From Linum tenue (taxonomy: Eukaryota; Streptophyta; Magnoliopsida; Malpighiales; Linaceae), in contig CAMGYJ010000002.1 of NCBI GenBank assembly GCA_946122785.1, forward strand, positions 26,014,492 to 26,078,491: a stretch of DNA of 64,000 nucleotides. The letters run 5' to 3'. Every line of letters begins with the position of its first letter. The stretch's first letter is position 1. This document shows positions 20,294 to 31,438 of the stretch, in pieces. Under the pieces are notes generated by a model. The model had not been told where the DNA came from and did no database searches. It worked only from the letters and a program-made list of their open reading frames with translations. A program made the translations under genes and the position numbers.

Positions 20294-21685
20294 CTAGCCC
20301 ACCAAATAGTTCGCAAAATCGGAATACCAGGGGGTGACACTCTCCACCAGGCACATCATCATCAGTCTCTCATCTGGGAAGGAGTCGTTGATATCCTCCT
20401 CGAGGTTGTCCGCAGGGGGTCCGTCCAACCGGGAGAGGTGATCGGCTGCAACATTCTCCGCTCCCTTCTTGTCCCGAATCTCAATGTCGAACTCCTGCAG
20501 TAATAAGATCCATCGTATGAGCCTAGGCTTGGCATCAGCCTTGCTCATCAGGTATCGAATCGCGGAGTGGTCTGTATACACGGTCACATGGGACAAGACC
20601 AGATAGGGACGAAATTTGTCGAAGGCAAACACCACTGCGAGAAGCTCCTTCTCCATGGTGGTGTAGTTCTTCTGGGCATCATTGAGGGTCTTTGAGGCAT
20701 AGTAGATAGGTCGAAAGTGTTGATCTCGCCTCTGCCCCAAGACAGCTCCAACAGCAAAGTCGCTGGCATCACACATCAGCTCAAACGGTAGGCACCAGTC
20801 AGGAACAACCATGATAGGAGCTTGGGTGAGCTTCTCCTTCAAGGTTGTGAACGCTGCTGTGCATGCATCATTGAACTGGAAGGGGGCATCCTTCTCAAGA
20901 AGCTTAGTCAGGGGCAGGGCGATCTTCGAGAAATCCTTGATGAACCGCCTGTAGAACCCTGCATGGCCTAAAAAGCTCCGGATCCCCTTAACAGATGTAT
21001 GAGGAGGCAGCTTGCTGATAGTCTCGATCTTTGCTCTTTCCACCTCAATCCCCATCTTGGAGATCTTATGCCCCAGAACTATGCCTTCGTGAACCATGAA
21101 GTGACACTTCTCCCAACTCAGTGCCAGGTTCGTTTCTTCACACCGTTTAAGGATGAGTTCCAGGTTATGGAGACAGTGAGAGAATGAGTCTCCATAAACT
21201 GAGAAATCGTCCATAAACACCTCCATAATCTCGCCGACCAGACGGTCAAAGACGACGACCATGCATCTCTGAAAAGTGCCTAGGGCATTGCATAGCCCGA
21301 ATGGGATCCTCCGGTAGGCAAATGTGTCAAAGGGGCAGGTGAAAGTGGTCTTCGCCTGGTCCTCCGGTGCAATGAGGATCTGGAAGTATCTAGACATCCC
21401 ATCCAGGAAATAGTAGAACTCATGCCCCGCCAATCTCTCCAGCATCTGGTCAATGAACAGCAGCGGGAAGTGGTCCTTCCGAGTGGCGTTGTTGAGACGC
21501 CGATAATCAATGCAAACACGGTACCCAGTCACTGTTCTCATCGGGATGAGCTCATTCTTCTCGTTAGGCACCACGGTCATCCCACCCTTTTTGGGTAACA
21601 CCTGGGTGGGACTGACCCACTCGGTGTCGGAAATGGCGAAGATGATCCCCGCGTCCATCAGCTTCACGATCTCTGCCCTAACCAC
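20294..21685 (-). pseudogene. G1 reverse transcriptase-RNase H
   Basis: 463 codons, open. RT palm motifs: VCIDYRRLN (about 57-65), YFLDGMSRY (Asp 95) and FMDDFSVYG (FMDD at 157-160). RNase H follows with [25 protein letters not shown] and YTDHSAI. The catalytic residues look intact, but a TAG upstream (at 21713) and another downstream (in LVG*QLPK) cut it off from protease and integrase. Ty3/gypsy order (RT before integrase) and the FMDD variant fit Athila. Confidence 0.88.
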
Positions 21686-21712
21686 AGCCTCCAGGTTCGG
21701 TGTCAGTCTTCT

Positions 21713-23140
21713 CTACGGCTGTCTCACTAGTCGCATCTCATCCTCCAGCAGTATCCGGTGGGAGCAAAAGGAGGGGCTGATCCCCCGGATATCTGTGATC
21801 TTCCACGCTAGGGCTCGCTCGTACTGCTTAAGCAAGGCCACCAGTCTGTCCTTCTGCTCGGGTGTGAGGGTCGAGCTGATGATGACTGGCAACTTATTCC
21901 CCTCCCGGAGAAATGCATACTCCATATGATGAGGGAGGGGCTTTAGCTCCAGCTCTGGTGGTTCCTCCAAGGAGGTGGTGATGCGGGGTGAGGATGAGAT
22001 CGGTTTGAACATCCTGTCGCCCTCTAGGAATGGGCCACTCTCCAGCGCGGTCAACTGCTCCGCCAGCTGCGGCTCCTGCGATGCCTGCTCACCTAGCATA
22101 ATACAATGCTCAAGAGCATCGACAGTACCCGCACTCGTTATAGCGAGTGTGGTCTCAAAATCAGTAAGCACATCACAGTAATCTATGTCATCATGCAAAT
22201 GAGAGTGTTTACCATTCTCAGACACAGAAAAAGTAGCATGTTCATCACCAGCACGCAGGATCAATTTACCACTATGCACATCAATAAGCGCCTTGGCGGT
22301 GGCGAGAAACGGTCTACCCAAAATCAAAGGCACATCCACATCCTCATTTATATCCAGAATAACAAAGTCAACAGGATATGTAAATGCACCTACATTAACA
22401 AGCAGATCCTCAATGATGCCCCTAGGATGCACGATAGAACGATCAGCTAACTGGATGCTCATCCTAGTAGCTCTAGGTTCACCTAGGTCTAGCTTTTTAA
22501 ATAATTTGTAGGGCATGACATTTATGCTAGCGCCTAGGTCCGCCAAGGACTTTCCTACATGCATGCTGCCAATAACAAGAGGGATAGTGAAACTCCCTAG
22601 GTCTTTACACTTCTCGGGCAGCTTGTTCTGTAGGATAGTAGAACACTCCTAGCTCAGCATCACTGTCGAAAGATCCCCAAGTTTCTTCTTGTTGGTGAGG
22701 AGGTCTTTCATGAACTTGGCATACTTGGGCATCTTCGACAGTGCCTCCACGAACAGCATGCTGATGTTGACCAGCTTCAACATTTCCATGAACTTGGCAA
22801 ACTCAGTCTCTAGCTTGTCTTTATGTAGGCGAGTGGGGAAAGGAAGCTGGGGTACATGCTCCTTAACCACTGGTTGTGGCTTGGGAGCAGGTGCTTCTTT
22901 GTCTCCCCCCACATTTGCACTGTCAGCTGGAAGTGTTGAAGCAGGTTGTGGCTCGTCTTGCCTGGGCTGGGCAGGAGCAGCAAATATGATCTTGCCACTC
23001 CTGGTAGTGATGGCATCCAGCTGCTGGTGAGGCTCACGAGGGTTCAGAATAGTGGTGGCAGGCAGAGTCCCCTATGCCATGGTAGTGTTTTGGCGAGCTA
23101 TGCCCCCAATCTGATTCTGTAGATCTTGCAAAATGGCACC
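21713..23140 (-). pseudogene. G1 protease and gag-pol linker
   Basis: The aspartic protease motif is DLGASINVMP (Asp 9 of the 22564-21713 frame), with the downstream flap-like ILGRPFLATA. This DLGA form, rather than DTG/DSG, is typical of Athila. A stop after VMLS (22649) and two more near 23080-23140 interrupt the frame. No indel is needed to follow it from 23683 to 19472. Confidence 0.8.
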
Positions 23141-24608
23141 CTAGTTTCTCTGGCCTGCCTCCAGTGAGGCTATGTTCTGATCCATCCTCTTGAAATTCGC
23201 CTGGCTGGTGGTCATGAATGCTTGCAAAATATTTTTCAACTCCATCATCTGATTATCTGGAGCTGCAGCTTCTGGAGGCTGGGCATACTGACGTTGGGGC
23301 TGCTGGAATGGCTGCCCCTGCCTAGGCTGGTAGGGCTGCTGTTGTGGTGGTGGCCCCTGCCTAGCCTGGAAAGGCTGCCTCTGTTGAAAACCACCTGCCG
23401 GTGCTGGGAAACCAGGTGGTTTAGTGGTATTGCTACCCCAAGCGAAGTTGGGATGCTTGCACCACCCCTCGTTGTATGTATTGCTGTATGGGTCAAGGCG
23501 CCGAGCATTGGCGATGAAGTCCAACTGCTCTTGGGGAGTAGAAGACTCCCGCATATCCTGGTAGTCTTCCACCCGATGATTCGGGCTCTCACACCACTGA
23601 CATTGAGCTACTGGAGGTACAGTCGTACCTCTGCCCGGAATAAGACTGTTGGGCTGCTTCAATGTCTGTACTAATTCTGCCACCTCATGCCTCTACTGCC
23701 CTGCCCCCAGGAATGATCTCTGGCGCCAAGGTACTGATCCTCTGGTTCAGTTCGGGTGGAGTCTTAGTAAGAATATCCCCACCCGGGCATAGAGACTCAA
23801 TCACCCTTTGGCTGTCTGGAGAGAGGCCACTATAGAAGTTCCCCACGGTGAATGCATCACTGATGCCATGATGGGGACATTGCCAGAAAAATCCCGTGTA
23901 CCGCTCCCATGCATCACGAAGTGACTCGTCTGGCTCTTGGTGGAAATGAGTGATCTCCCGCTGGATCTCTGTGGTCTTCGATGCCGGATAGTACCGGTGC
24001 ATGAATTTATCAGCCAGATAGTCCCAAGAGGTGATGGACAATGGGGGCTGGGTCTCCAACCACCTCTTAGCATTCCCCGCCAGAGAATGGGGGAAGAGGT
24101 GAAGGCAGATTGCGTCATCAGGGACACCGTTTAGCTTGAACCCGTTCGTCAGCTGCAAAAAACGAGAAAGATGCACCCTTGCCTCCTCATCCTTCAAGCC
24201 ATGAAACTGGATAGAGGTTGTAATGAGTTGAATCTAGCATGGCTTGATCTCGAAGTTGTTCGCTGGGATGGGCGGGTAGAGGATGGCAGGGCGGATATCA
24301 GCAATCCGTGGAGTGTAGTAGTACTCCAAGGTGGGACCCGGCGGTGGTGGATGACGATGAACCCCATCTGCCTGGGGTATGGGGTTGTTCCCCAAGAAAT
24401 GATTCACCGGGGGAACCTGGAGAGGATTCCCCTGGGGTGGGTTGTGTTCGCCTTCCATCTCGTACTCTTCCTCAGAATCGCTGCTCAAGTGGCCGTCTAT
24501 GCGCTCTTCCATAGCCATTCTAGCTCGCTGTTGTCTCCTAAGTAGGCGGAAGGTGCGTTCAAGCTCCGGATCCAACGGCAGTAAACCTCCCGACTGGCTA
24601 CGGGTCAT
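23141..24608 (-). pseudogene. G1 gag
   Basis: Starts MTRSQSGGLLPLD at 24608, about 125 bp inside the primer site; G2 gag starts the same way. The retrotransposon-gag core (FPHSLAGNAKRWLE, then LADKFMHRYYP) is at 24197-23685. A zinc-knuckle-like CQWCESPNHRVEDY follows in the next frame, with Tyr in place of the last Cys, then a glutamine/proline-rich tail. A TAG at 24234 and a frame change near 23685 break it. Gag would form the capsid particle. Confidence 0.85.
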
Positions 24609-24733
24609 GCACTATCTGCACACAGTCAAGCAATGCAAACCCGTGAAGGCACAAGTGGGAAAGAACCAACAGTCAATGCGAAAATGAAAAATGCTAAAGT
24701 AACAGAAATCACTTTTCTTCAACAACCTAGCCG

Positions 24734-24751
24734 TCCCCGGCAACGGCGCCA
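24734..24751 (-). other. Primer binding site of G1 (Asp-tRNA type)
   Basis: Minus strand TGGCGCCGTTGCCGGGGA, the classical Athila primer site, six bases inside the 5' LTR. Identical in G2 at 36500-36517. Confidence 0.9.
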
Positions 24752-24757
24752 AAAACT

Positions 24758-26214
24758 TGACTCACTCCTACTGCCACTCTAGAAAATGGCCAAGTGTAAC
24801 CACTTCCTAAAGCGTAGTATAGCGGGTTTGGGTTCTAATGTCAACCCGGGTCCTAGATGTGATGACTACTCAGTGAATTCTTATTATCTAGCAGTGAAAC
24901 TTTAGTGTAGGTTCAATTAAGCATACAAGCAAGCAAATAAACGGTTGTTTTGAAGTCGAGAGAGGTCACCCGGATATGGTTCCCCCTAGACTGCAGTTAA
25001 GCCGGATTGCAATTTACCAATTTCAATTCCTATGATAGTTATACTGCGGGAGGTTCTTAAACAGTCTGAAGTCTCGACTAAAGGTCTCCAGACCCTCTCA
25101 ATCTGAGTCTCCAGCGGGCGACTAACCTCCACCGGAGTAAACAAATTGAGGCCCTAATGAACAAAACCTCCAGTACCGAAGTGAATTCGGTATAGAATAG
25201 TGAGTTGGCTCCTCGCCTAAAGTCACCAACTCCCTACCTTCAATCAAGGGTGCTCTATCAACCTAGGCAGATATTCTCTTTCTAGGTTAAAGCAGAAACA
25301 ACAGGAATTTGATCAGGATTCATGCCATTCAATAAATCAAGCCTCAATTGAACATAAACAAATCATAGAATCTGTACTTGGATTCATACAATCAGACCTA
25401 ACATACAAATCTAGGGTTCTTCATACCCAGGTGAATAAGAAGTTTACTCCATAGAGAGAGATGGGAAATCTAGCTCAGATACGGAAACCATACTGTAAAG
25501 GATGATAATCTGCTTCTAGCTCTCAATCGGATCTTCTCCAAGCCCAAGCCGGGCTCCAATGGTGATGAAGATCAAGCTAGGGCACTTGGGAACTCTGGTT
25601 CGTCGCTTTCTCTCTCTAGGAATCGCTCTCTCTCTCTAAAACTCGAAAGCCCTTCTCCTTTGGCTCAAATCTGCCTAAAAAGGCAGACCCTGGGCAAAAG
25701 ACGGTCGAGGGCACGGCTGTGCTTTGCTTTTGCCCGCCCGTGCCCTTGCCACGTGTTAAAAACACGCCCGCATCTTGGGGAAAACACGATCGTGCGTAAA
25801 GTGGGACACGACCGTGTTTTCTGTCACTCCCGCCCATGTTTTGGGCCAGCACAGGAGCGTCTTGGATCAAGCCTCGGCAGTAAAAACACGGTTCAGGAAC
25901 ACGGCCGTGTTTTGGTTTAGTCCAACCCGTGCTTTGGCCTTCTCATCAGTTCAACTCTCGGCAATAAAAACACTGGCGTGCTTTTTGGTGTACACGGTCG
26001 TGCTCTTCAGGCCTCCTGCCCGTGCTTTGGCCCCAGCTCGACCGAATGACTTCCAAATGCCCCGAAACTCGTGCTTAGCCTTTCCTTCGACGTCTGGGAC
26101 CTGAAATATGGCAAAGTAGCACAACCCGGGGTAAAATAGGCCAAAAACACACGACTATGCCCCGCAAATGGATAAGAACTAGGAGTACAAACATGTGCAA
26201 TTACATCGTTATCA
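24758..26214 (-). repeat. 5' LTR of G1 (1457 bp)
   Basis: Minus strand TGATAACG...GAGTCA. Complete copy; it serves as the reference for the split and partly deleted 3' LTR. Contains a palindrome array at 25690-26040. Confidence 0.9.
25690..26040 (-). repeat. Palindrome array in the G1 5' LTR
   Basis: Repeats of ACACGACCGTGTTTT, ACACGGCCGTGTTTT and CCCGTGCTTTGG, as in the 3' LTR (14240-14590). Some arms have decayed (for example GTTCAGGAACACGG). Confidence 0.7.
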
Positions 26215-26219
26215 ACTAC

Positions 26220-27128
26220 CGATTGAAGAAGCTCTAACAACCTAATCAGATTCTATCTATCTCAGGTTGCAGCAGAAATCAAGAAAAGATTGTCAGACTT
26301 CAATTGACTCAATGAATCATGCATCAATCGATTATAATCAAGCAGTATCACAAACCAAAAGTCATTACAATCAATATCCATAACACATGGAACTAGGGTT
26401 CTTCATACCCAAGTGAGAGAGGTTCTACTCCATAGAGAGAGATAGAGAGAGGAAAAAAAATCAGACCAGTCATACTCATAAAGATGGGAATAATCTGCTA
26501 TGGGATGTCGATCTTCACTCATGGGGGTGCAATCTGGGCTTCAATGGTGAGAAATCCACTCCAAATAGCTCCGAGGGTTTGTTCTTCGTACTTTCTCTCT
26601 CTAGAACTCTGTTTTCTGCTCCAAAAGTTGTCTCTCTTTCCTTTGGCTCGAATCTGCCTAAAAAACCTTATTCTGGGCGAAATACGGGCAGAAATACGGT
26701 CGTAATTATGGCATGCCCGTATTTTGCCCAAAATGCGCGTTTCACTTATCGCTGATGAAGAAGAAATACGGTCGCCCTTCTCGAAATACTGCCAGTAATA
26801 GGGCAATTACGATCGTATTTACCCCTATGCTTGCCCGTATTTTGTACTTCGATAGACATCTTCAAAGGTTTGGCTCGGCATGCTGTTTACGGTCAGGGGC
26901 AAGGGAATTACGATCGTATTTGTGCAGGGGACACCCATATTTTGCACCTTGAATAGCCAAATGACCTCCAAATCACCCAAAACTTGCGCATATGCCTCCC
27001 TCTACTCGCTAAGACTTGAAATATGATAAAATAACCCAACCTAGCATAAAATAGGCCAAGCAACCACAAATTCGAGCCAAAATGGTCAGGACACAAGGGT
27101 GAAAACATGTACAAATACGACGTTATCA
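26220..27128 (-). repeat. Proximal part of the G2 3' LTR
   Basis: Resumes directly after the second ACTAC and aligns with 37016-37909 of the G2 5' LTR. Ends CGTTATCA at 27128 beside the polypurine tract. Confidence 0.88.
26675..26945 (-). repeat. Palindrome array in the G2 3' LTR
   Basis: AAATACGGTCGTAATT, AATTACGATCGTATTT (twice) and GCCCGTATTTTG boxes at roughly regular spacing. Same layout as in G1, but the arms read TACG/CGTA instead of CACG/CGTG. Confidence 0.7.
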
Positions 27129-27145
27129 AATTCCCCCACACTAAC
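27129..27145 (-). other. Polypurine tract of G2
   Basis: Minus strand TAGTGTGGGGGAATT directly precedes the TGATAACG start of the 3' LTR. Confidence 0.7.
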
Positions 27146-28564
27146 TGTTTGCTTGTCCCCAAGCAAACCAAGTCAGAGACAAGGTAAGCTCAAAACAATT
27201 TTAACCATGCAACCCTTGGGGACATATCATATAGGCATGAAACACGGGAATCATACTGGCTCTTAGACGTCAATACATGGACAGCTTCAACAACAACCTA
27301 GACAACCACCACATAGAAAATTCGAGTGCAGCAAAATCGGGTAAAGGAAGAGTCTCCCTTCTGTTCACCAACCAACCTAGACTTGACTCAACCACTTATT
27401 CAAAACAGTCACCTCATGGATAAAACTCAAGACATCAGAATCAAGACCGAGCAATCTAGGTCCTCACCGGGGTAAGGAGTGTAGAGAATATAAGGAAATG
27501 AATCGCTCACTCTCGACCGGTGGGGTCATGACAATTTGATGCGAAAAATGCACATGTTTATTCTCTCAATCCCTAACGTCTCTTCACCATGACGACAACC
27601 TCTAAATGTTAGATTTCACATATTGGGTGTCACCACTAACTACTCCGGAGGTCTTAGACACAGGTTCAAATGACTGGCTAGGGTCTTGGACATTGAGAAA
27701 TGCCTTTTAGGTGGTGGAAGTATTCATAACACAAGGTTCCACAGTTCCAAAACCAACAAGGTCACAATCATTCAAACCAATTACTTTCTTTCTACTATTC
27801 TGCATTAATCACGTTCTTTAGAGCACCAGAGTGAAGGAGGTCACAACATGTTAGTATTTCTAAGTCATACTGCTAAGAAACACTATTTAATGGGCATGAT
27901 TCGGATTTTTGTGGTGGCTCTCTTTCGCTTCCCTTTATTCTATTTTTATTTTTTCTTTTTCTTTTGAGAGAACCACCACCTCTACACATTTTTCAAACAC
28001 ATGCCCAACTTTAAGAACTACCTCCAACCCTCACATTATTTCTAGCAGAAACAGCAGAGAACATGCAAATACCACTCTGTGGAACCTCTTAGAGATGCAA
28101 AAGGGTGATTTTTCATTGTAGACCGAAAGAAGGAAAGTGGCACGGCTCAAAGGGGCTGACTAGGGGGTATGACACATCAAGACAGTTAATTTGGTCGTGG
28201 GCTATTACTATGCCTCCATCATCCTAATTAGTGACAACGTGAATGCTACACATCATGGAAGAGGGATCTATCACACACGAAAGAAACGAGTAGGCTCAAA
28301 TCTCACATGACTACTTGTATGCTCGATCTCTCATTCTGATTCCCTGAACTAGATGTATAAATGACTGTCAAGAACAAGTGATCAATCCAAGTCACAGTTG
28401 GTAAGAAAACAGTTGAAAAACTGAACCCCTAAGCAACTCTACTGCACGTCTCAGTCATCAATATAGGTTGTCCTAGTCAAATCCAGTTGGCATGCATCAA
28501 TTTTAACAACCATTCGATTCACCAAATAAAACACAGTGCCAATATGATCATGCAAACATCAGTA
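27146..28564 (-). other. Conserved non-coding spacer between ORF2 and the 3' LTR of G2
   Basis: Counterpart of 14786-16206 with high similarity and no credible ORF. A (CA)n microsatellite lies just beyond it at about 28803-28822. Confidence 0.55.
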
Positions 28565-28612
28565 CTTGGAGCTCTCAAATCTCGAGATTTGGACAGCGTA
28601 CTAGGCTCCAAG
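28565..28612 (-). repeat. Hairpin module H1 of G2
   Basis: Outer stem CTTGGAGCT / GGCTCCAAG (one G-T wobble), inner AAATC-TCGA-GATTT. Same place relative to ORF2 as G1 H1. Confidence 0.72.
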
Positions 28613-28934
28613 CACACAAATATACGTTTCAATTAGGACAAAACACCCCCACACTTAAGTTAGACATTGCTCTTAATGGAGCAGAGGGAAGGGGAACGAT
28701 GTTGCCAGGAAATGAGGAGCGGGAACGGTGACTGGAAGGCAGACTAGTCAAGGCTGGAGAATGGAAGGGGACCGGTCCAACTGGCATAGAGCTAGAGTCA
28801 TAACACACACACACACACACACTGGGTGAAAGAAACCATAGTTCCAAGTCTACAATCCAAATAAATAGAACAAGAGAAAATGAAACACAACATGGAGTCT
28901 TAGTCTGCAAAGAAAGACAAATATAGAGCCCCGC

Positions 28935-30040
28935 TCGATGGGTCAGCAGGCAACGGCAACCTGGTTCTCATCACCACCATCGCCAGCTGGAGGTGGGTAG
29001 AGATCCTCGTGCCCCGGAGAAGCCTCCTAGGGGTAGCTAACAGCAGCAAGGTCCATGAGCCGAAATGAAGCGACGACGACCTTCGCGCTCTCGGTCGGGG
29101 CGAGCGTTGAGGTGCTCCTGGCCAGCAAGGATCTGCTCGTTCTGGCAAGAGATGGCTGCCAGTTGTTCAGCAATGTAAGACGTGGGGCGGGAGCAGAAGG
29201 GCCGCCAGCAGAGGTGGATGCGCCAGCTGCAGAAGTCGTGGTCCGACGAGTAGTCTGACGGGGTCCATGCCAAGCGCCGGTATCACTCGCCTAGGGGGAA
29301 TCAGTGCCCTCTAGTGCACGAGGAACAGATGGCGGGGTCGATGTCCTAATACCGGGCTAGGGCAGTGACCACCGAGCCACAAGTAAGAGCACGCCCACAG
29401 CGAGACGCCTTGGTGACGGTCCTGGCAATGACATAGGCCAAATGGAGATTATCCTCCTCCTGGCTCATCGAGTGCAGGAATGATAAAGTGCGGAGCTGAA
29501 GATGACTGGAGGAGCTCGCGCTAGGGGTGTAGGACTTGCCCAAAAGCTGGTTGAGGATGCACCACTCTGGGCGCAACTGAGTAGCGGTGGTCGCACCCAG
29601 CGTGGGGTCTTTTTCCTGCAAACTCCGGAAGGCAGATCTTCTCGCAAGAATCGATGGTCCTGGAAGGCAGGGGTGTCTTCTTCCTCGATGGCAAGGTGGC
29701 AAGCAAATGGTGGGAGAAGCCCCAAGGCCCAGCCGAAGTCATCATAACTGAGGGAGTGAGACTCCCCACCGAGAGTGAAGTGGATGGCATTGCCGTGGGC
29801 ACCTGCTCGGGTCGGGAAGTGCTCGAAAGTGGCATAGAACTCCCATAAGAGCTCCTGATAAGTCGGCTCAGCGAGGCAGAGGAGGCGGCGCTAGGAGTAG
29901 GCGCGAACAACAGCCTCCATTGCCTCGCGAGCACCCAGCTCCGCAAAGACCTCAAAATCGAGGTAATGATGCTCATAGACCTTGCGGCGTCAGATATCCC
30001 GCAGAGTCTTCTTCTGGTCGTGGCTGAGCATGTTCATGTA
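28935..30040 (-). pseudogene. Athila ORF2 of G2, frameshifted
   Basis: Recognised by comparison with G1: RQWRLLFAP in one frame, then, after a 5-base length difference near 29890, PTYQELLWEFYATF and FTLGGESHSLSYDDFG in another frame, then LRPEWCILNQLL and VVTALARY (29346-29702). The C-terminal part carries QNEQILAGQEHL, like the heptad-like segment of G1. At least two frameshifts. Function unknown, as for G1 ORF2. Confidence 0.7.
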
Positions 30041-30111
30041 GGTGTTCATAACAAAAGCACCAACAAAAACACACATGTAACCACGTCAAAGGTGAGCGAT
30101 GCAATAAACCG

Positions 30112-30163
30112 CACTTGGGGCCCTCGAATCGCAAAATTCGGACAGTGGACTAGGCCCCAAGTG
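30112..30163 (-). repeat. Hairpin module H2 of G2
   Basis: Outer stem CACTTGGGGCC / GGCCCCAAGTG, a perfect 11 bp; inner stem GAAT / ATTC around CGCAAA; box GGACAGTGGACTA. Confidence 0.8.
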
Positions 30164-30215
30164 AGGGAAATATTCATATCCCCAAAATCATTCACCATTC
30201 AAACAAAATAAAACG

Positions 30216-30267
30216 CACTTGGAGCCCTCGAATAATAAAATTCGGACAACGGACTCGGCTCCAAGTG
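30216..30267 (-). repeat. Hairpin module H3 of G2
   Basis: Outer stem CACTTGGAGCC / GGCTCCAAGTG, a perfect 11 bp; inner GAAT / ATTC; box GGACAACGGACTC. It differs from H2 at one stem pair, G-C to A-T, changed on both sides. Confidence 0.8.
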
Positions 30268-30914
30268 GGATAATCACAAACAAATTTTTCCTAGCAACCA
30301 CCGCATGAGTCTAAACACCACATTAAGCAAAATAACCCATCATTCCAGATATGCAAACGGTAGGCCAACTGGTTTAAATGAACACAAAGAATGATCAATT
30401 TAGCATGCAAGACTGTAGGCCTACCAAATTCATTCAAGCAAAGTTCAAATCCCCGAATTCCCTCACCAAAACCAGAAATATCAATCCTCCACAATTAGAT
30501 AGTAAAAATAGAGAAATACACCTGGAGACGCAAGGAGATATCACGGGGAAGGTGAGGAAAAGGAGAGACACCACGAAGATTGCCGGAAACTTGCCGGAGT
30601 TTCGTCTCTAGGGACTTGACCACCACCAAAATGAACCCAAACTCTAGGGAACAAGGGCCCAGATGCCAGGAACGCGGTGGTGGTCGCGGTTTTGCGATTG
30701 GAGGTCTGAGGAGGGAGATAGGGTCGAAAGAAGACCTAGGGGCGCAATTTTCCGGTGACCCAAACCACCACCAAACTCGACCGCACTGGTCTGGGTTTGT
30801 GCGCGCCGACGAGAGGAGCACGGGGGTGTTTTCGGATTTGGATTTGAAGGTCTGGTGAGGGAGATATGGCCGGAAAATCGTCGGAGAAGAAGAAGTGAGG
30901 GGGAGAGAGAGAGA

Positions 30915-31195
30915 ATACGGGCATTGCCCGTTTTTTAAAGTTCGGGGCTAAAATACGGGCTGGAAATACGAACGTATTTCCTCCCCTCCAGCCCATATTT
31001 TTAATGCCGCCAACCATCCCTCACGAAAATGCAATTATGGGCTGCACGTCGACCAATTACGGTCGTAATTGTGTCCCTCTTGCCCGTATTTCGTGCGCTG
31101 CGAGCAGCCAAAGAGAGGCTGGAATTTACGGGCCGAGGGGTTGAATTACGGTCGTAATTGGACCCCCTTGTGCCCATAATTTGACAGCCGAGGCT
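30915..31195 (-). repeat. Internal three-unit palindrome array of G2
   Basis: Palindromes GAAATACGAACGTATTTC (about 30965), AATTACGGTCGTAATT (about 31053) and AATTACGGTCGTAATT (about 31144), each followed by a GCCCGTATTT- or GCCCATA-type box. Same position and spacing as 18570-18830 in G1. Confidence 0.78.
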
Positions 31196-31438
31196 CCCCT
31201 GTCAAAAATTTTAAAGCGCAATTTCGGACATCCAAACCCATTCGTGCCCTAACTCGAAAACACACCCCACCATGGACCAAAACAGACCTTCTGGGGCACG
31301 AAATACATTCTAGACAGACTCGAAGACTCAAAAACCGACAAAATTGAAAAGGAAAAAGAAAAGAAATGCAAACCGTGGTGGGGTTGCCTCCCCACAAGCG
31401 CTTCTTTACCGTATTTTAGCTGGACGCTAGTAGAGGAA

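Larger units (their letters stand above)
9186..26214 (-). mobile_element. Athila-type Ty3/gypsy retrotransposon G1 (nested in the G2 LTR)
   Basis: LTRs begin TGACTCACT and end GTTATCA on the plus strand (9186-14764, split by CACTA; and 24758-26214). The target duplication ACTAC is perfect (9181-9185 and 26215-26219), and the flanks rejoin to the G2 LTR sequence seen whole near 37010. The Asp-tRNA-type primer site lies at 24734-24751. Minus-strand order: gag, pol, palindrome array, two hairpins, ORF2, one hairpin, 3' LTR. Pol is open in a single frame for about 4.2 kb apart from point stop codons. Inactive, but less decayed than G2. Confidence 0.93.
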
